The notes beneath the pieces were generated by a model. It worked only from the letters and a program-made list of their open reading frames with translations, searched no databases and was not told where the DNA came from. Shown piece by piece: positions 15,509 to 21,503 of a stretch of 21,503 nt of DNA. How positions within the stretch are numbered: the stretch's first letter is position 1; every line of letters starts with the position of its first letter. The DNA lies in contig CAMFLG010000008.1 of NCBI GenBank assembly GCA_945957495.1, forward strand, positions 1 to 21,503, in the 5' to 3' direction. A program made the translations under genes and the position numbers. The stretch is from an uncultured Pseudorhodobacter sp. Its GTDB lineage: Bacteria; Pseudomonadota; Alphaproteobacteria; Rhodobacterales; Rhodobacteraceae.

Positions 15509-15851
15509 TCTGGACGATCTTTTTGCCCAGGCAAGGGCCGGGGCGATGCAGCCCTCTGACGATCTGACCCGGCGGGTGCTGGCAGATGCGGAACGGCTAC
15601 AGCCCAAGCCGACGGCGTTCGCGCCCCGCGTGACGGTCCGGCAGAGCGAAGGGTTCTGGGCGGGCCTGAGCCGGTTTTTCGGTGGCGGGTTTTCGCTGGC
15701 CGGGATCGGTTCGGCGGCGGTGCTGGGGCTGTTCTTCGGCTTTGTGCAGCCCTCGGCCCTGATGTCGATGACGACGGGGATGACCGGCGCTGACACGCTG
15801 GACACGTTGGAACTGATGCCGGGTGTCGATGCCCTGCTGACCGAGGAGTGA
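15501..15851 (+). CDS. Small single-TM protein, putative anti-sigma factor
   Basis: A 116-residue protein translationally coupled to the ECF sigma gene (ATG inside its last codons). The N-terminal ~60 residues are acidic then charged and cytoplasmic (MDDLDDLFAQARAGAMQPSDDLTRRVLADAERL), a pattern consistent with a sigma-binding domain. One hydrophobic segment (about 65-88, FSLAGIGSAAVLGLFFGFVQP) is followed by a short exported tail ending TLELMPGVDALLTEE. No zinc-binding HxxxCxxC motif is present, so it is not a ZAS-type anti-sigma. The role is inferred from position and topology only. Confidence 0.8.
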   Translation: MDDLDDLFAQARAGAMQPSDDLTRRVLADAERLQPKPTAFAPRVTVRQSEGFWAGLSRFFGGGFSLAGIGSAAVLGLFFGFVQPSALMSMTTGMTGADTLDTLELMPGVDALLTEE

Positions 15852-15855
15852 TGTG

Positions 15856-16362
15856 ATGAGCGACATTTCCCCCCCGATCCCGCCGGTGGTTGAAAAGCCG
15901 CGCGGCCGCGGTCTGCGCATCGCGCTGGCGGTTTCGGTGGCGCTGAACCTTGCGGTGTTGGGGATGGCTGCGGGGGCGATGCTGCATGGCGGCGGCATGG
16001 GCGGGCGCGATGGTGTGCGCGAACTGGGGTTCGGGCCGTTTACCGAGGCTTTGGACCGCGAGCAGCGCAACGATCTGCGCCGGGCTTTCTTTGCCGCGGC
16101 GCCGGATTTTCGCAATGCGCGCAAGCAGATGCGGGCGGATACGCAGGCGCTGTTGACGGCGCTGCGGGCCGATCCGTTTGATCCGGCGGCGCTGAGCGCC
16201 ATCATGGAAACGCAGCGGCAGCGGGTGGCGGCGCAGTTGGAACTGGGGCAGCGCCTGATGCGCGACATGCTGGTTGCGATGACGCCTGAGGCGCGTCTGG
16301 CCTTTGCCGACCGGCTGGAGGCGCGGCTGCGCCATGACGACAAACCGCCGCCGCAGCCCTGA
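15856..16362 (+). CDS. Periplasmic heavy-metal sensor-like protein (CnrR/ZraP-type)
   Basis: A 168-residue membrane-anchored protein. A short cytoplasmic N-terminus rich in Pro/Arg precedes a TM segment (about 20-43, LRIALAVSVALNLAVLGMAAGAML). The periplasmic part is helical: FGPFTEALDREQRNDLRRAFFA, FRNARKQMRADTQALLTALRADPFDPAALSAIMETQRQR, then LELGQRLMRDMLVAMTPEARLAFADRLEARL, matching the metal-resistance/LTXXQ-like helical hairpin seen in CnrX, ZraP and CpxP relatives. HGGGMGGRDG after the TM could add metal ligands. It starts 4 bp after the putative anti-sigma stop (GAGGAG at 15843-15848), so the three form one operon, and it may present a metal or stress signal to the anti-sigma. Its stop directly abuts the stop of the convergent pleD. 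Confidence 0.85.
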   Translation: MSDISPPIPPVVEKPRGRGLRIALAVSVALNLAVLGMAAGAMLHGGGMGGRDGVRELGFGPFTEALDREQRNDLRRAFFAAAPDFRNARKQMRADTQALLTALRADPFDPAALSAIMETQRQRVAAQLELGQRLMRDMLVAMTPEARLAFADRLEARLRHDDKPPPQP

Positions 16363-17751
16363 TCAGGCGGCGGTCTGGCTGGTTGTGACCTGATTGCGGC
16401 CCAAGGATTTGGCCTGCAACAGGGCGTGATCGGCGCGTTTGACGATTTCGGTGCAGGTGCCGTGGATTTCGCAAGGCTGGGGCCCCGCGCTGACCGCGAG
16501 CCCGATGGACACGGTGATGCGCAAAGCGCCCACATCGGCAATGCGCACCGGCTTTTCCTGCATGGCAAGGCAAAGCCGTTCGGCGATGGATTGTGCGATG
16601 GCCAGAGTGGCATCGGGCAGGGCGATCAGGAATTCCTCCCCGCCGATGCGCGCCAGAAGATCGCCCGCGCGCAGGTTTGCGGCCAGACGTTTGGCGACCT
16701 CGACCAGCACCGCGTCGCCAGCGGCATGGCCCCAACGGTCGTTCACCGATTTGAAACGGTCGAGATCCACCACCATCACCGCAAAGCCCTGACCGGACTT
16801 GCGCGCGGCGCTGGCGATGGCGTCCAGTTGCGCCAGACCGAAGCGGCGGTTGTGCAGGCCGGTCAGCGGGTCGATCATCGCCATGCGCAAGCCGTTCTGC
16901 ACGCGGGCGCGCACGTCATCCGCCTCGCGCTTGCGGTGCAGAAGGCGTTGCAGGCGCAGGGCGACTTCCTCGCCCGAGGCGACGGTGCTGACCAGATCAT
17001 TGGCTCCCAGATCATAGGCGACGGCGGCGTTGGCATGGCCTTGCGGTGCCATCAGGCAGACGGCGGCATTGCGGCTGTGGGTGCGGCTGCGCAGATCCGA
17101 CATCAGCCGCAGGCCGCCGCCCGGGCTGCGGTAATCGGTTTCGATCAGGAAGATGTCGGGAACGCCGGTGCTGGTTTGCCCGACCGACAGCGCCTCATCC
17201 GCCGACAGGATTTGCACCCGGTCGGCCGTATGTGCGACGATGTCGCGGCGGACCTGCAGCGCGGTTTCGGGGCGGTTGAACACAAGGGCGATCTGCCCCG
17301 CCGGGCGGAAAGTGGCCGGAGCCTCTGCCAGACCCAGCAGCGCGATGCCTTCCTCTGGCGCGGAAAAGCCTTCGAGCGCGTCGCGGGCGCGCAGAAAACT
17401 GCGGATGCGGGCAAGCAGGATGTGATCGTCGATCGGTTTGGTCAGAAATTCATCTGCGCCGGCGCGGAAGGCGGCGATCATCGCGCCGTGATCCTGGCTT
17501 GCCGAAAACATCACGATGGGGATGGCGCGCAGCGCCGCGTCGGCGCGCAGGCGTCTGACAACCTCTGTCCCGGTCATATCCGGCAGCATGTGATCCAGCA
17601 GGATCAGATTGGGCGGATCGCGCTGGGCCAGGGCAAGGCAAGACGCACCGTCCGCGGCCAGAACCGGTTGATACCCAGCCTCGGCCAGTTTGACCTTCAG
17701 GACGATGCGGTTGGTGGCCACATCATCGACGATGAGAATCTTGCCGTTCAT
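16363..17751 (-). CDS. pleD: PleD-type response regulator with diguanylate cyclase domain
   Basis: A 462-residue cytoplasmic response regulator making cyclic di-GMP. Order REC1-REC2-GGDEF. REC1 has the acidic pair D9-D10 (ILIVDDVATNRIVLKVKL), phosphoacceptor D53 (LILLDHMLPDMTG) and K105 (FLTKPIDDH), the same residue numbers as Caulobacter PleD D53. REC2 (about 150-270) is degenerate, as in PleD. The GGDEF domain carries DPLTGLHNRR, VDLDRFKSVND and the active site GGEEF at 370-374. An RxxD inhibitory site, R361-A-G-D364, sits five residues before it, so product feedback inhibition is expected. The ATG at 17751 gives the family N-terminus MNGKILIVDD; a GTG 42 bp upstream is in frame but unlikely. 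It diverges from the DUF3572 gene. Confidence 0.93.
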   Translation of the reverse strand: MNGKILIVDDVATNRIVLKVKLAEAGYQPVLAADGASCLALAQRDPPNLILLDHMLPDMTGTEVVRRLRADAALRAIPIVMFSASQDHGAMIAAFRAGADEFLTKPIDDHILLARIRSFLRARDALEGFSAPEEGIALLGLAEAPATFRPAGQIALVFNRPETALQVRRDIVAHTADRVQILSADEALSVGQTSTGVPDIFLIETDYRSPGGGLRLMSDLRSRTHSRNAAVCLMAPQGHANAAVAYDLGANDLVSTVASGEEVALRLQRLLHRKREADDVRARVQNGLRMAMIDPLTGLHNRRFGLAQLDAIASAARKSGQGFAVMVVDLDRFKSVNDRWGHAAGDAVLVEVAKRLAANLRAGDLLARIGGEEFLIALPDATLAIAQSIAERLCLAMQEKPVRIADVGALRITVSIGLAVSAGPQPCEIHGTCTEIVKRADHALLQAKSLGRNQVTTSQTAA

Positions 17752-17872
17752 GGCGAAAGGAACCTGTTGCGGGCGAAATAGCCGTGGTTCCACAATGTCG
17801 CGGAAGAGGTTAAGAAATCCTTTCTGAATTGGTAACGGATCGAACTGTGTTTGATCTAATTGGGGGGCAACT

Positions 17873-18169
17873 GTGGCCGAAAACCGGGTTTATAAGCAGG
17901 AATCCGCCGAAACCCTGGCGATTCAGGCGCTGGCTTGGGTGTTGGCGCAGGATGATCTGGTGGCGGCATTCCTTAACGCCACGGGCGCCGATACCCGGCA
18001 GATGGCGGTTCTGGCGCGCGATCCCGCGTTTCTGGGTGGGGTGCTGGATTTCCTGATGGAGGATGACAGCCGGGTGATGGCGTTCTGCGACAGCATCGGC
18101 CAGCCCTATACCGCCCCGATGCAGGCGCGCATGGCTCTGCCGGGCGGGCAACATTGGCACTGGACCTGA
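17873..18169 (+). CDS. DUF3572 family protein
   Basis: A 98-residue acidic cytoplasmic protein matching the small uncharacterised DUF3572 family: ETLAIQALAWVLAQDDLVAAFL, then ADTRQMAVLARDPAFLGGVLDFLMEDDSRVMAFCDSIG. It is predicted helical, with no signal or membrane segment. The start is a GTG after a GGGGGG run; no ATG is available before the conserved region. PleD lies divergently upstream, an arrangement I recall from other alphaproteobacteria, which may reflect shared control. Function unknown. Confidence 0.85.
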   Translation: MAENRVYKQESAETLAIQALAWVLAQDDLVAAFLNATGADTRQMAVLARDPAFLGGVLDFLMEDDSRVMAFCDSIGQPYTAPMQARMALPGGQHWHWT

Positions 18170-18225
18170 TTGCATTTCCGCGCGGGCCCGGCCATGACTT
18201 GCGCAGAGCGGCAGGAGCAGGCGGC

Positions 18226-18915
18226 ATGATCGAGGCGTTGATTTTCGACAAGGACGGCACGTTGTTTGATTTCCGCGCCAGTTGGGGTGCCTGGACGCGC
18301 AGCCTGCTGGAGGCCTTTGCCGAGGATGAGGCTGGGCGGCAGCATCTGGCGCAGGTGCTGGGCTATGACCGCGCCGCACGGGATTTCGCCCCCGACTCGG
18401 TGGTGATTGCGATGACCACGCATGAGATTGCCGAGATTTTGCTGCCGCATGTCGCGCCGCGCGATCTGGCGGCGGTGAATGCGGTGATGGAAGAACTGGC
18501 GAAATCGACGCCGATGGTGCCTACGGTTGATTTGCCTGCGGTGCTGGGCGGGTTGAAGGCGCGCGGGCTGACGCTGGGTCTGGCCACCAACGACACCGAG
18601 GCCCCGGCGCGCAAGCATCTGGCGGCGGCAGGGGTTTTGGAGTTGTTCGATTTCGTCGCCGGTTGCGATTCCGGCTGGGGCGGCAAGCCTGCGCCGGGGC
18701 AGTTGCTGGCCTTTGTGGCGCAATGCGGTTTGACGCCTGCGCGGGTTGCCATGGTGGGCGACAGCAAGCATGATCTGGACGCGGGCCGTGCGGCGGGCAT
18801 GGCGGCGGTGGCGGTGCTGACCGGGATCGCGGGGCAGGCAGAGCTTGCGCCGCATGCCGATGTGGTTTTGGCCGACATTTCCGGCCTTGACGGTTGGATT
18901 GACAGCCTTTCGTAA
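18226..18915 (+). CDS. HAD family hydrolase (phosphoglycolate phosphatase-like)
   Basis: A 229-residue haloacid dehalogenase-type phosphatase. Motif I is FDKDGTLFDF (nucleophile D9, acid D11), motif II LATNDTE, motif III the Lys in GGKPAPG, and motif IV VGDSKHDLDAG. The helical cap between motifs I and II fits the Gph-type C1 group; the substrate may be 2-phosphoglycolate or another small phosphate ester. AGGAG 8 nt upstream supports ATG 18226. The frame is open upstream to 18154, but that part overlaps the DUF3572 gene and is not family-like. It is 56 bp downstream of the DUF3572 gene in the same direction and may be co-transcribed. Confidence 0.9.
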   Translation: MIEALIFDKDGTLFDFRASWGAWTRSLLEAFAEDEAGRQHLAQVLGYDRAARDFAPDSVVIAMTTHEIAEILLPHVAPRDLAAVNAVMEELAKSTPMVPTVDLPAVLGGLKARGLTLGLATNDTEAPARKHLAAAGVLELFDFVAGCDSGWGGKPAPGQLLAFVAQCGLTPARVAMVGDSKHDLDAGRAAGMAAVAVLTGIAGQAELAPHADVVLADISGLDGWIDSLS

Positions 18916-19047
18916 CGTCCGCTGCGGGGGCATCTTTCAAAAACGACACATTTAGGTCGGTAGCGGGGTGCGCGTTAGCCTGCGCTTTCGTTCATCCTTG
19001 GCCCAAGCAGGGGCCGGTGCCCGCCGGTCAAGCAATGGAGACCTTTG

Positions 19048-20607
19048 ATGAGCGATGACAACAGCCGCAAACGCGCCCGTGCCGGTGGCCGGGCTGGCAA
19101 CAAGATCCGGGCCGGATCGGCGGCGATTGATCAGATGCCCTGGCGGATTCCGGTGAACACCGACCGCCCGACCGAACCGCTGGATGCCGAGGGTGTGCAG
19201 GCCATTCACAAGGCGACAATGCGGATTTTGAAGGAAATCGGCATCGAATTCCTGAACCCCGAGGCGGTGGCCTATCTGAAACAGGCGGGCTGTATCGTCA
19301 ACGGCACCAATGTGAAGATGGACGAGGATTTCGTGATGGAAATGGTCGGGCATGCGCCCGAAACCTTTACCATCACCCCTCGCAATCCGGCGCGCGAGGT
19401 GCCGATGGGCGGCAATCACATGCTGTTTGTGAACGTTAGTTCACCGCCGAACGCCTGGGATCTGGAACGCGGCAAACGCACCGGCGATTTTGCGACGTTC
19501 AAGGAATTCATGAAGCTGACGCAGTATTTCAACTGCATCCATATCGCGGGCGGCTATCCGGTGGAGCCGGTGGATATTCACGCAAGCGTGCGGCATCTGG
19601 ACTGCCTTTATGAAAAGCTGACGCTGACCGACAAGGTCTGTCACGCCTATTCGCTGGGGGCAGAGCGGGTTGAAGATGTGATGGAGATGGTCCGCATCGC
19701 GGGCGGCCTGACAGAGGAAGAATTCCAGGCGAAACCAAGGATGTACACCAACATCAACTCGGTTTCCCCCTTGCAGCATGACTATCCGATGCTGGACGGC
19801 GCGATGCGTCTGGCCAAGCGCGGCCAGCCGGTGGTGATCACCCCCTTCACGCTGGCCGGGGCGATGGCGCCCGTAACCATGTCGGGGGCGGTGACGCTGT
19901 CGCTGGCCGAAGGGTTGGCGGGGCTGGCGCTGTTGCAATACATCAATCCGGGTTGCCCGGTGGCCCTGGGCACGTTCACGTCGAATGTGGATATGAAATC
20001 GGGGGCGCCTGCGTTTGGCACGCCCGAATACATGCGCGCGACGCAGATGACGGGGCAGTTGGTACGCCATTACGGCGTGCCGATGCGGTCGTCGGGGTGC
20101 TGTGCCGCGAACGTGCCGGACGGGCAGGCGATGTGGGAAACCTCGAACAGCCTGTGGGCAGCGGTGCAAAGCCGCACCAACATGGTTTATCACGCCGCGG
20201 GCTGGCTGGAGGGCGGGCTGATCGCCAGCCCTGAAAAGTTCATCATGGATTGCGAAGTTCTGCAGATGATCCAGCGCTATTTCGAGGCATCCGTGACGGC
20301 CACGACGCCCGACGATCTGGCCTTTGACGCGATCAAGCAGGTGGGTGCGGGCGGGCATTATTTCGGCGTGCAGCACACGCAGGACCGCTATCAGACGGCG
20401 TTCTATGCGCCCATCGCCTCGGACTGGCGGAATTTCGAGGCCTGGCAGTTGGACGGTTCGGTCTGGACGGCGGAACGCGCGCATCGGATCTACAAGCAGA
20501 TCCTAGCCGACTTCGAGGCGCCCGCGATCAACGGCGACCACCTGGAGGAATTGCAACGGTTCGTTGCACGGCGCAAGCAAGAGGGTGGGGCGCCGACGGA
20601 TTTCTGA
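19048..20607 (+). CDS. MttB-family corrinoid methyltransferase, non-pyrrolysine
   Basis: A 519-residue cytoplasmic protein of the trimethylamine methyltransferase (MttB) superfamily. Characteristic stretches are HKATMRILKEIGIEFLNPEA near the N-terminus, MLFVNVSSPPNAWDLERGKR, CHAYSLGAERVEDVMEM, SVSPLQHDYPMLDGAM, and AGGHYFGVQHTQDRYQTAFY near the end. The frame reads through without an in-frame TAG, so this is the pyrrolysine-free branch; characterised members demethylate quaternary amines such as glycine betaine (MtgB) rather than trimethylamine. No corrinoid protein, methyltetrahydrofolate methyltransferase or activator gene is in the window, so the partner is elsewhere or beyond the edge. 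GGAG at 19037-19040 supports ATG 19048 over the adjacent TTG. The N-terminus is Arg/Lys/Gly-rich (SRKRARAGGRAGNKIRAG), which is unusual. Confidence 0.9.
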   Translation: MSDDNSRKRARAGGRAGNKIRAGSAAIDQMPWRIPVNTDRPTEPLDAEGVQAIHKATMRILKEIGIEFLNPEAVAYLKQAGCIVNGTNVKMDEDFVMEMVGHAPETFTITPRNPAREVPMGGNHMLFVNVSSPPNAWDLERGKRTGDFATFKEFMKLTQYFNCIHIAGGYPVEPVDIHASVRHLDCLYEKLTLTDKVCHAYSLGAERVEDVMEMVRIAGGLTEEEFQAKPRMYTNINSVSPLQHDYPMLDGAMRLAKRGQPVVITPFTLAGAMAPVTMSGAVTLSLAEGLAGLALLQYINPGCPVALGTFTSNVDMKSGAPAFGTPEYMRATQMTGQLVRHYGVPMRSSGCCAANVPDGQAMWETSNSLWAAVQSRTNMVYHAAGWLEGGLIASPEKFIMDCEVLQMIQRYFEASVTATTPDDLAFDAIKQVGAGGHYFGVQHTQDRYQTAFYAPIASDWRNFEAWQLDGSVWTAERAHRIYKQILADFEAPAINGDHLEELQRFVARRKQEGGAPTDF

Positions 20608-20675
20608 TCCGTTCGTGGGTTGTTAAGACCTGCGGGCTAGGCTTGGACGGGAATCACTATTTCCGGGTTGCCCGC

Positions 20676-21266
20676 ATGCTTGGTCTGATCAATCGCGCGC
20701 TGCAGTGCTTTCTGCGCGACACCTACGGTCCCGACACATGGGCGCGCATCGCCCGCCGGGCCGAGGTGGGGGTGGAGGGGTTTGAACCGCTGCTGATCTA
20801 TGATGATGCGCTGATCGAGGCGGTTTTGCAGGCCGCGACCGAGGTGTTGGCGCGGCCGCGCGATACCGTGCTGGAGGATATGGGCACCTATCTGGTGTCA
20901 CACCGCAATCTGGAAGGCGTGCGGCGGCTGCTGCGCTTTGGCGGGGTGGGATTTGTCGATTTTCTGCAGCGGATGGAGGATTTGCCAGAACATGCGCGGC
21001 TGGGCCTGCCCGATCTGGAACTGCCGCAATTTGATCTGAAAGATCTGGGCGATGGCGAGTTTCTGTTGCACGTCTCGCAACTTGTGCCCGGGGTTGGCCA
21101 TCTGATCGTTGGGCTGTTGCGGGCGATGGCAGATGATTATGGCGCGCTGGTGCTGCTGGAACATCGCGGTGTGGCGGATGGCGGCGAACAGGTGGCGGTG
21201 ACACTGTTGGACCAAAGCTATGCGGCGGGGCGGCGGTTTGACCTGATCATGGCGGCGGAACCATGA
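20676..21266 (+). CDS. H-NOX-like protein lacking canonical haem-binding residues
   Basis: A 196-residue protein with the H-NOX (haem NO/oxygen-binding) fold: MLGLINRALQCFLRDTYGPDTWARIA, then LEDMGTYLVSHR, RLLRFGGVGFVDFLQRMEDLPEH, LELPQFDL and LLHVSQLVPGVGHLIVGLLRAM. Placed against remembered guanylate cyclase beta-1 (FLQNLDALHDHL, LHYYSEREGL) and Thermoanaerobacter H-NOX (FLMMMDEVH), the haem-ligating His position is P104, with a His two residues later (H106). The YxSxR haem-propionate motif reads VSQLV (133-137). The protein may bind haem differently or not at all. ATG 20676 gives the family N-terminus; an in-frame TTG at 20643 would add 11 unconserved residues. It overlaps the next gene by 4 bp (ATGA), so the two are one operon. 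Confidence 0.85.
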   Translation: MLGLINRALQCFLRDTYGPDTWARIARRAEVGVEGFEPLLIYDDALIEAVLQAATEVLARPRDTVLEDMGTYLVSHRNLEGVRRLLRFGGVGFVDFLQRMEDLPEHARLGLPDLELPQFDLKDLGDGEFLLHVSQLVPGVGHLIVGLLRAMADDYGALVLLEHRGVADGGEQVAVTLLDQSYAAGRRFDLIMAAEP

Positions 21267-21503
21267 CCCGGCGGGCGCGGGTTTGTCTGGACAGGGTGGC
21301 GATGGCGCGGCTGATGCCGATGCATCTGTGTCTGGATGCGGCGGGGCGGATCACCAGCATCGGGCCCACGCTGGCCAAGCTGTTGCCGGGGCTTGACCCG
21401 GTTGGCCGGGGGTTTGCGGAACTGTTCGTACTGCGGCGTCCGGCGGGGCTGCACGACCTGACCGATTTGCGCGCCCATGCGGGTGAGCGGTTGCAGATCG
21501 GGC
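21263..21503 (+). CDS. HNOBA (H-NOX-associated PAS-like) domain protein, N-terminal part only
   Basis: The first 80 codons of a gene cut by the window end. Residues about 18-66 (LMPMHLCLDAAGRITSIG, PTLAKLLPGL, FAELFVLRRPAGL) resemble the HNOBA domain that follows H-NOX in soluble guanylate cyclase beta-1 (PFHIIFDRDLVVTQCG...LP...FSLVRP). In bacteria such proteins usually carry a C-terminal output domain such as a diguanylate cyclase or histidine kinase; the output here lies outside the window. The ATG overlaps the stop of the H-NOX-like gene (ATGA), indicating coupled translation and a physical partnership. Confidence 0.75.
   Translation, partial: MTRRARVCLDRVAMARLMPMHLCLDAAGRITSIGPTLAKLLPGLDPVGRGFAELFVLRRPAGLHDLTDLRAHAGERLQIG

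Noticed and set aside
14483..15805. Leftward 440-codon frame
   Set aside because: Antisense to the EF-hand, sigma and anti-sigma genes, all of which have clear motifs and overlaps on the other strand.
16426..17781. Rightward 452-codon frame
   Set aside because: Exact shadow of pleD, whose REC and GGEEF motifs settle the strand.
19441..20484. Leftward 348-codon frame
   Set aside because: Antisense to the MttB-family gene, with no recognisable domain.
19048..20607. Pyrrolysine-containing trimethylamine methyltransferase
   Set aside because: No in-frame TAG; the reading frame is continuous and full length.
20643..20675. N-terminal extension of the H-NOX-like protein from TTG at 20643
   Set aside because: The 11 extra residues are not family-like and the canonical H-NOX start is the Met at 20676.

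Overview
The window is high-GC alphaproteobacterial chromosomal DNA, most likely from Rhodobacterales (the Rhodobacter/Paracoccus/roseobacter group). The evidence is an ethylmalonyl-CoA mutase and a crotonyl-CoA carboxylase/reductase that read almost like the Rhodobacter proteins, a PleD-type diguanylate cyclase, and intergenic elements of the CCCCCG..GTATTT..GCCAA..TGAAG type that I associate with this order. Codon use looks even throughout. I see no transposase, integrase, phage gene, tRNA, rRNA or CRISPR array. The window is densely coded: 25 genes, the first and last cut by the window edges.

Layout. 1-5269: ethylmalonyl-CoA pathway locus, with ecm leftward and ccr rightward, separated by a small secreted protein and a PlsB/PlsC-family acyltransferase that seems to start at a rare ATT codon. 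5270-5508: hairpin-rich repeat. 5509-7345: stand-alone SF1B (RecD-like) helicase, then a lone Lrp/AsnC effector domain. 7442-8548 (leftward): YceI protein and cytochrome b561. 8549-8868: regulatory/repeat spacer. 8869-11024: aldo/keto reductase and two overlapping lipoproteins, one with a Cys-rich tail and one a lipocalin. 11018-12909: XRE regulator divergent from a membrane fatty-acid desaturase. 12926-13937 (leftward): DUF983 membrane zinc-ribbon protein overlapping a NUDIX hydrolase. 14135-16362: secreted four-EF-hand protein, ECF sigma factor, small single-TM putative anti-sigma, and a membrane-anchored heavy-metal-sensor-like protein. 16363-17751 (leftward): PleD. 17873-18915: DUF3572 protein and a HAD phosphatase. 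19048-20607: MttB-family methyltransferase without pyrrolysine. 20676-21503: an H-NOX-like protein overlapping the start of an HNOBA (sensor-associated) protein.

How the genes work together. Ccr and Ecm catalyse successive parts of acetyl-CoA assimilation, and both upstream regions carry a TTGC/GCAA inverted motif that may be a shared operator. The EF-hand/sigma/anti-sigma/metal-sensor block looks like one envelope signalling unit. The H-NOX-like/HNOBA pair is laid out like the first two domains of soluble guanylate cyclase. Yet the H-NOX-like protein has Pro where the haem-ligating His should be and has lost the YxSxR motif, so it may sense something other than NO or may not bind haem. These last two loci are the best candidates for undescribed biology here. 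All assignments come from reading motifs and remembered family sequences; no database search was run.
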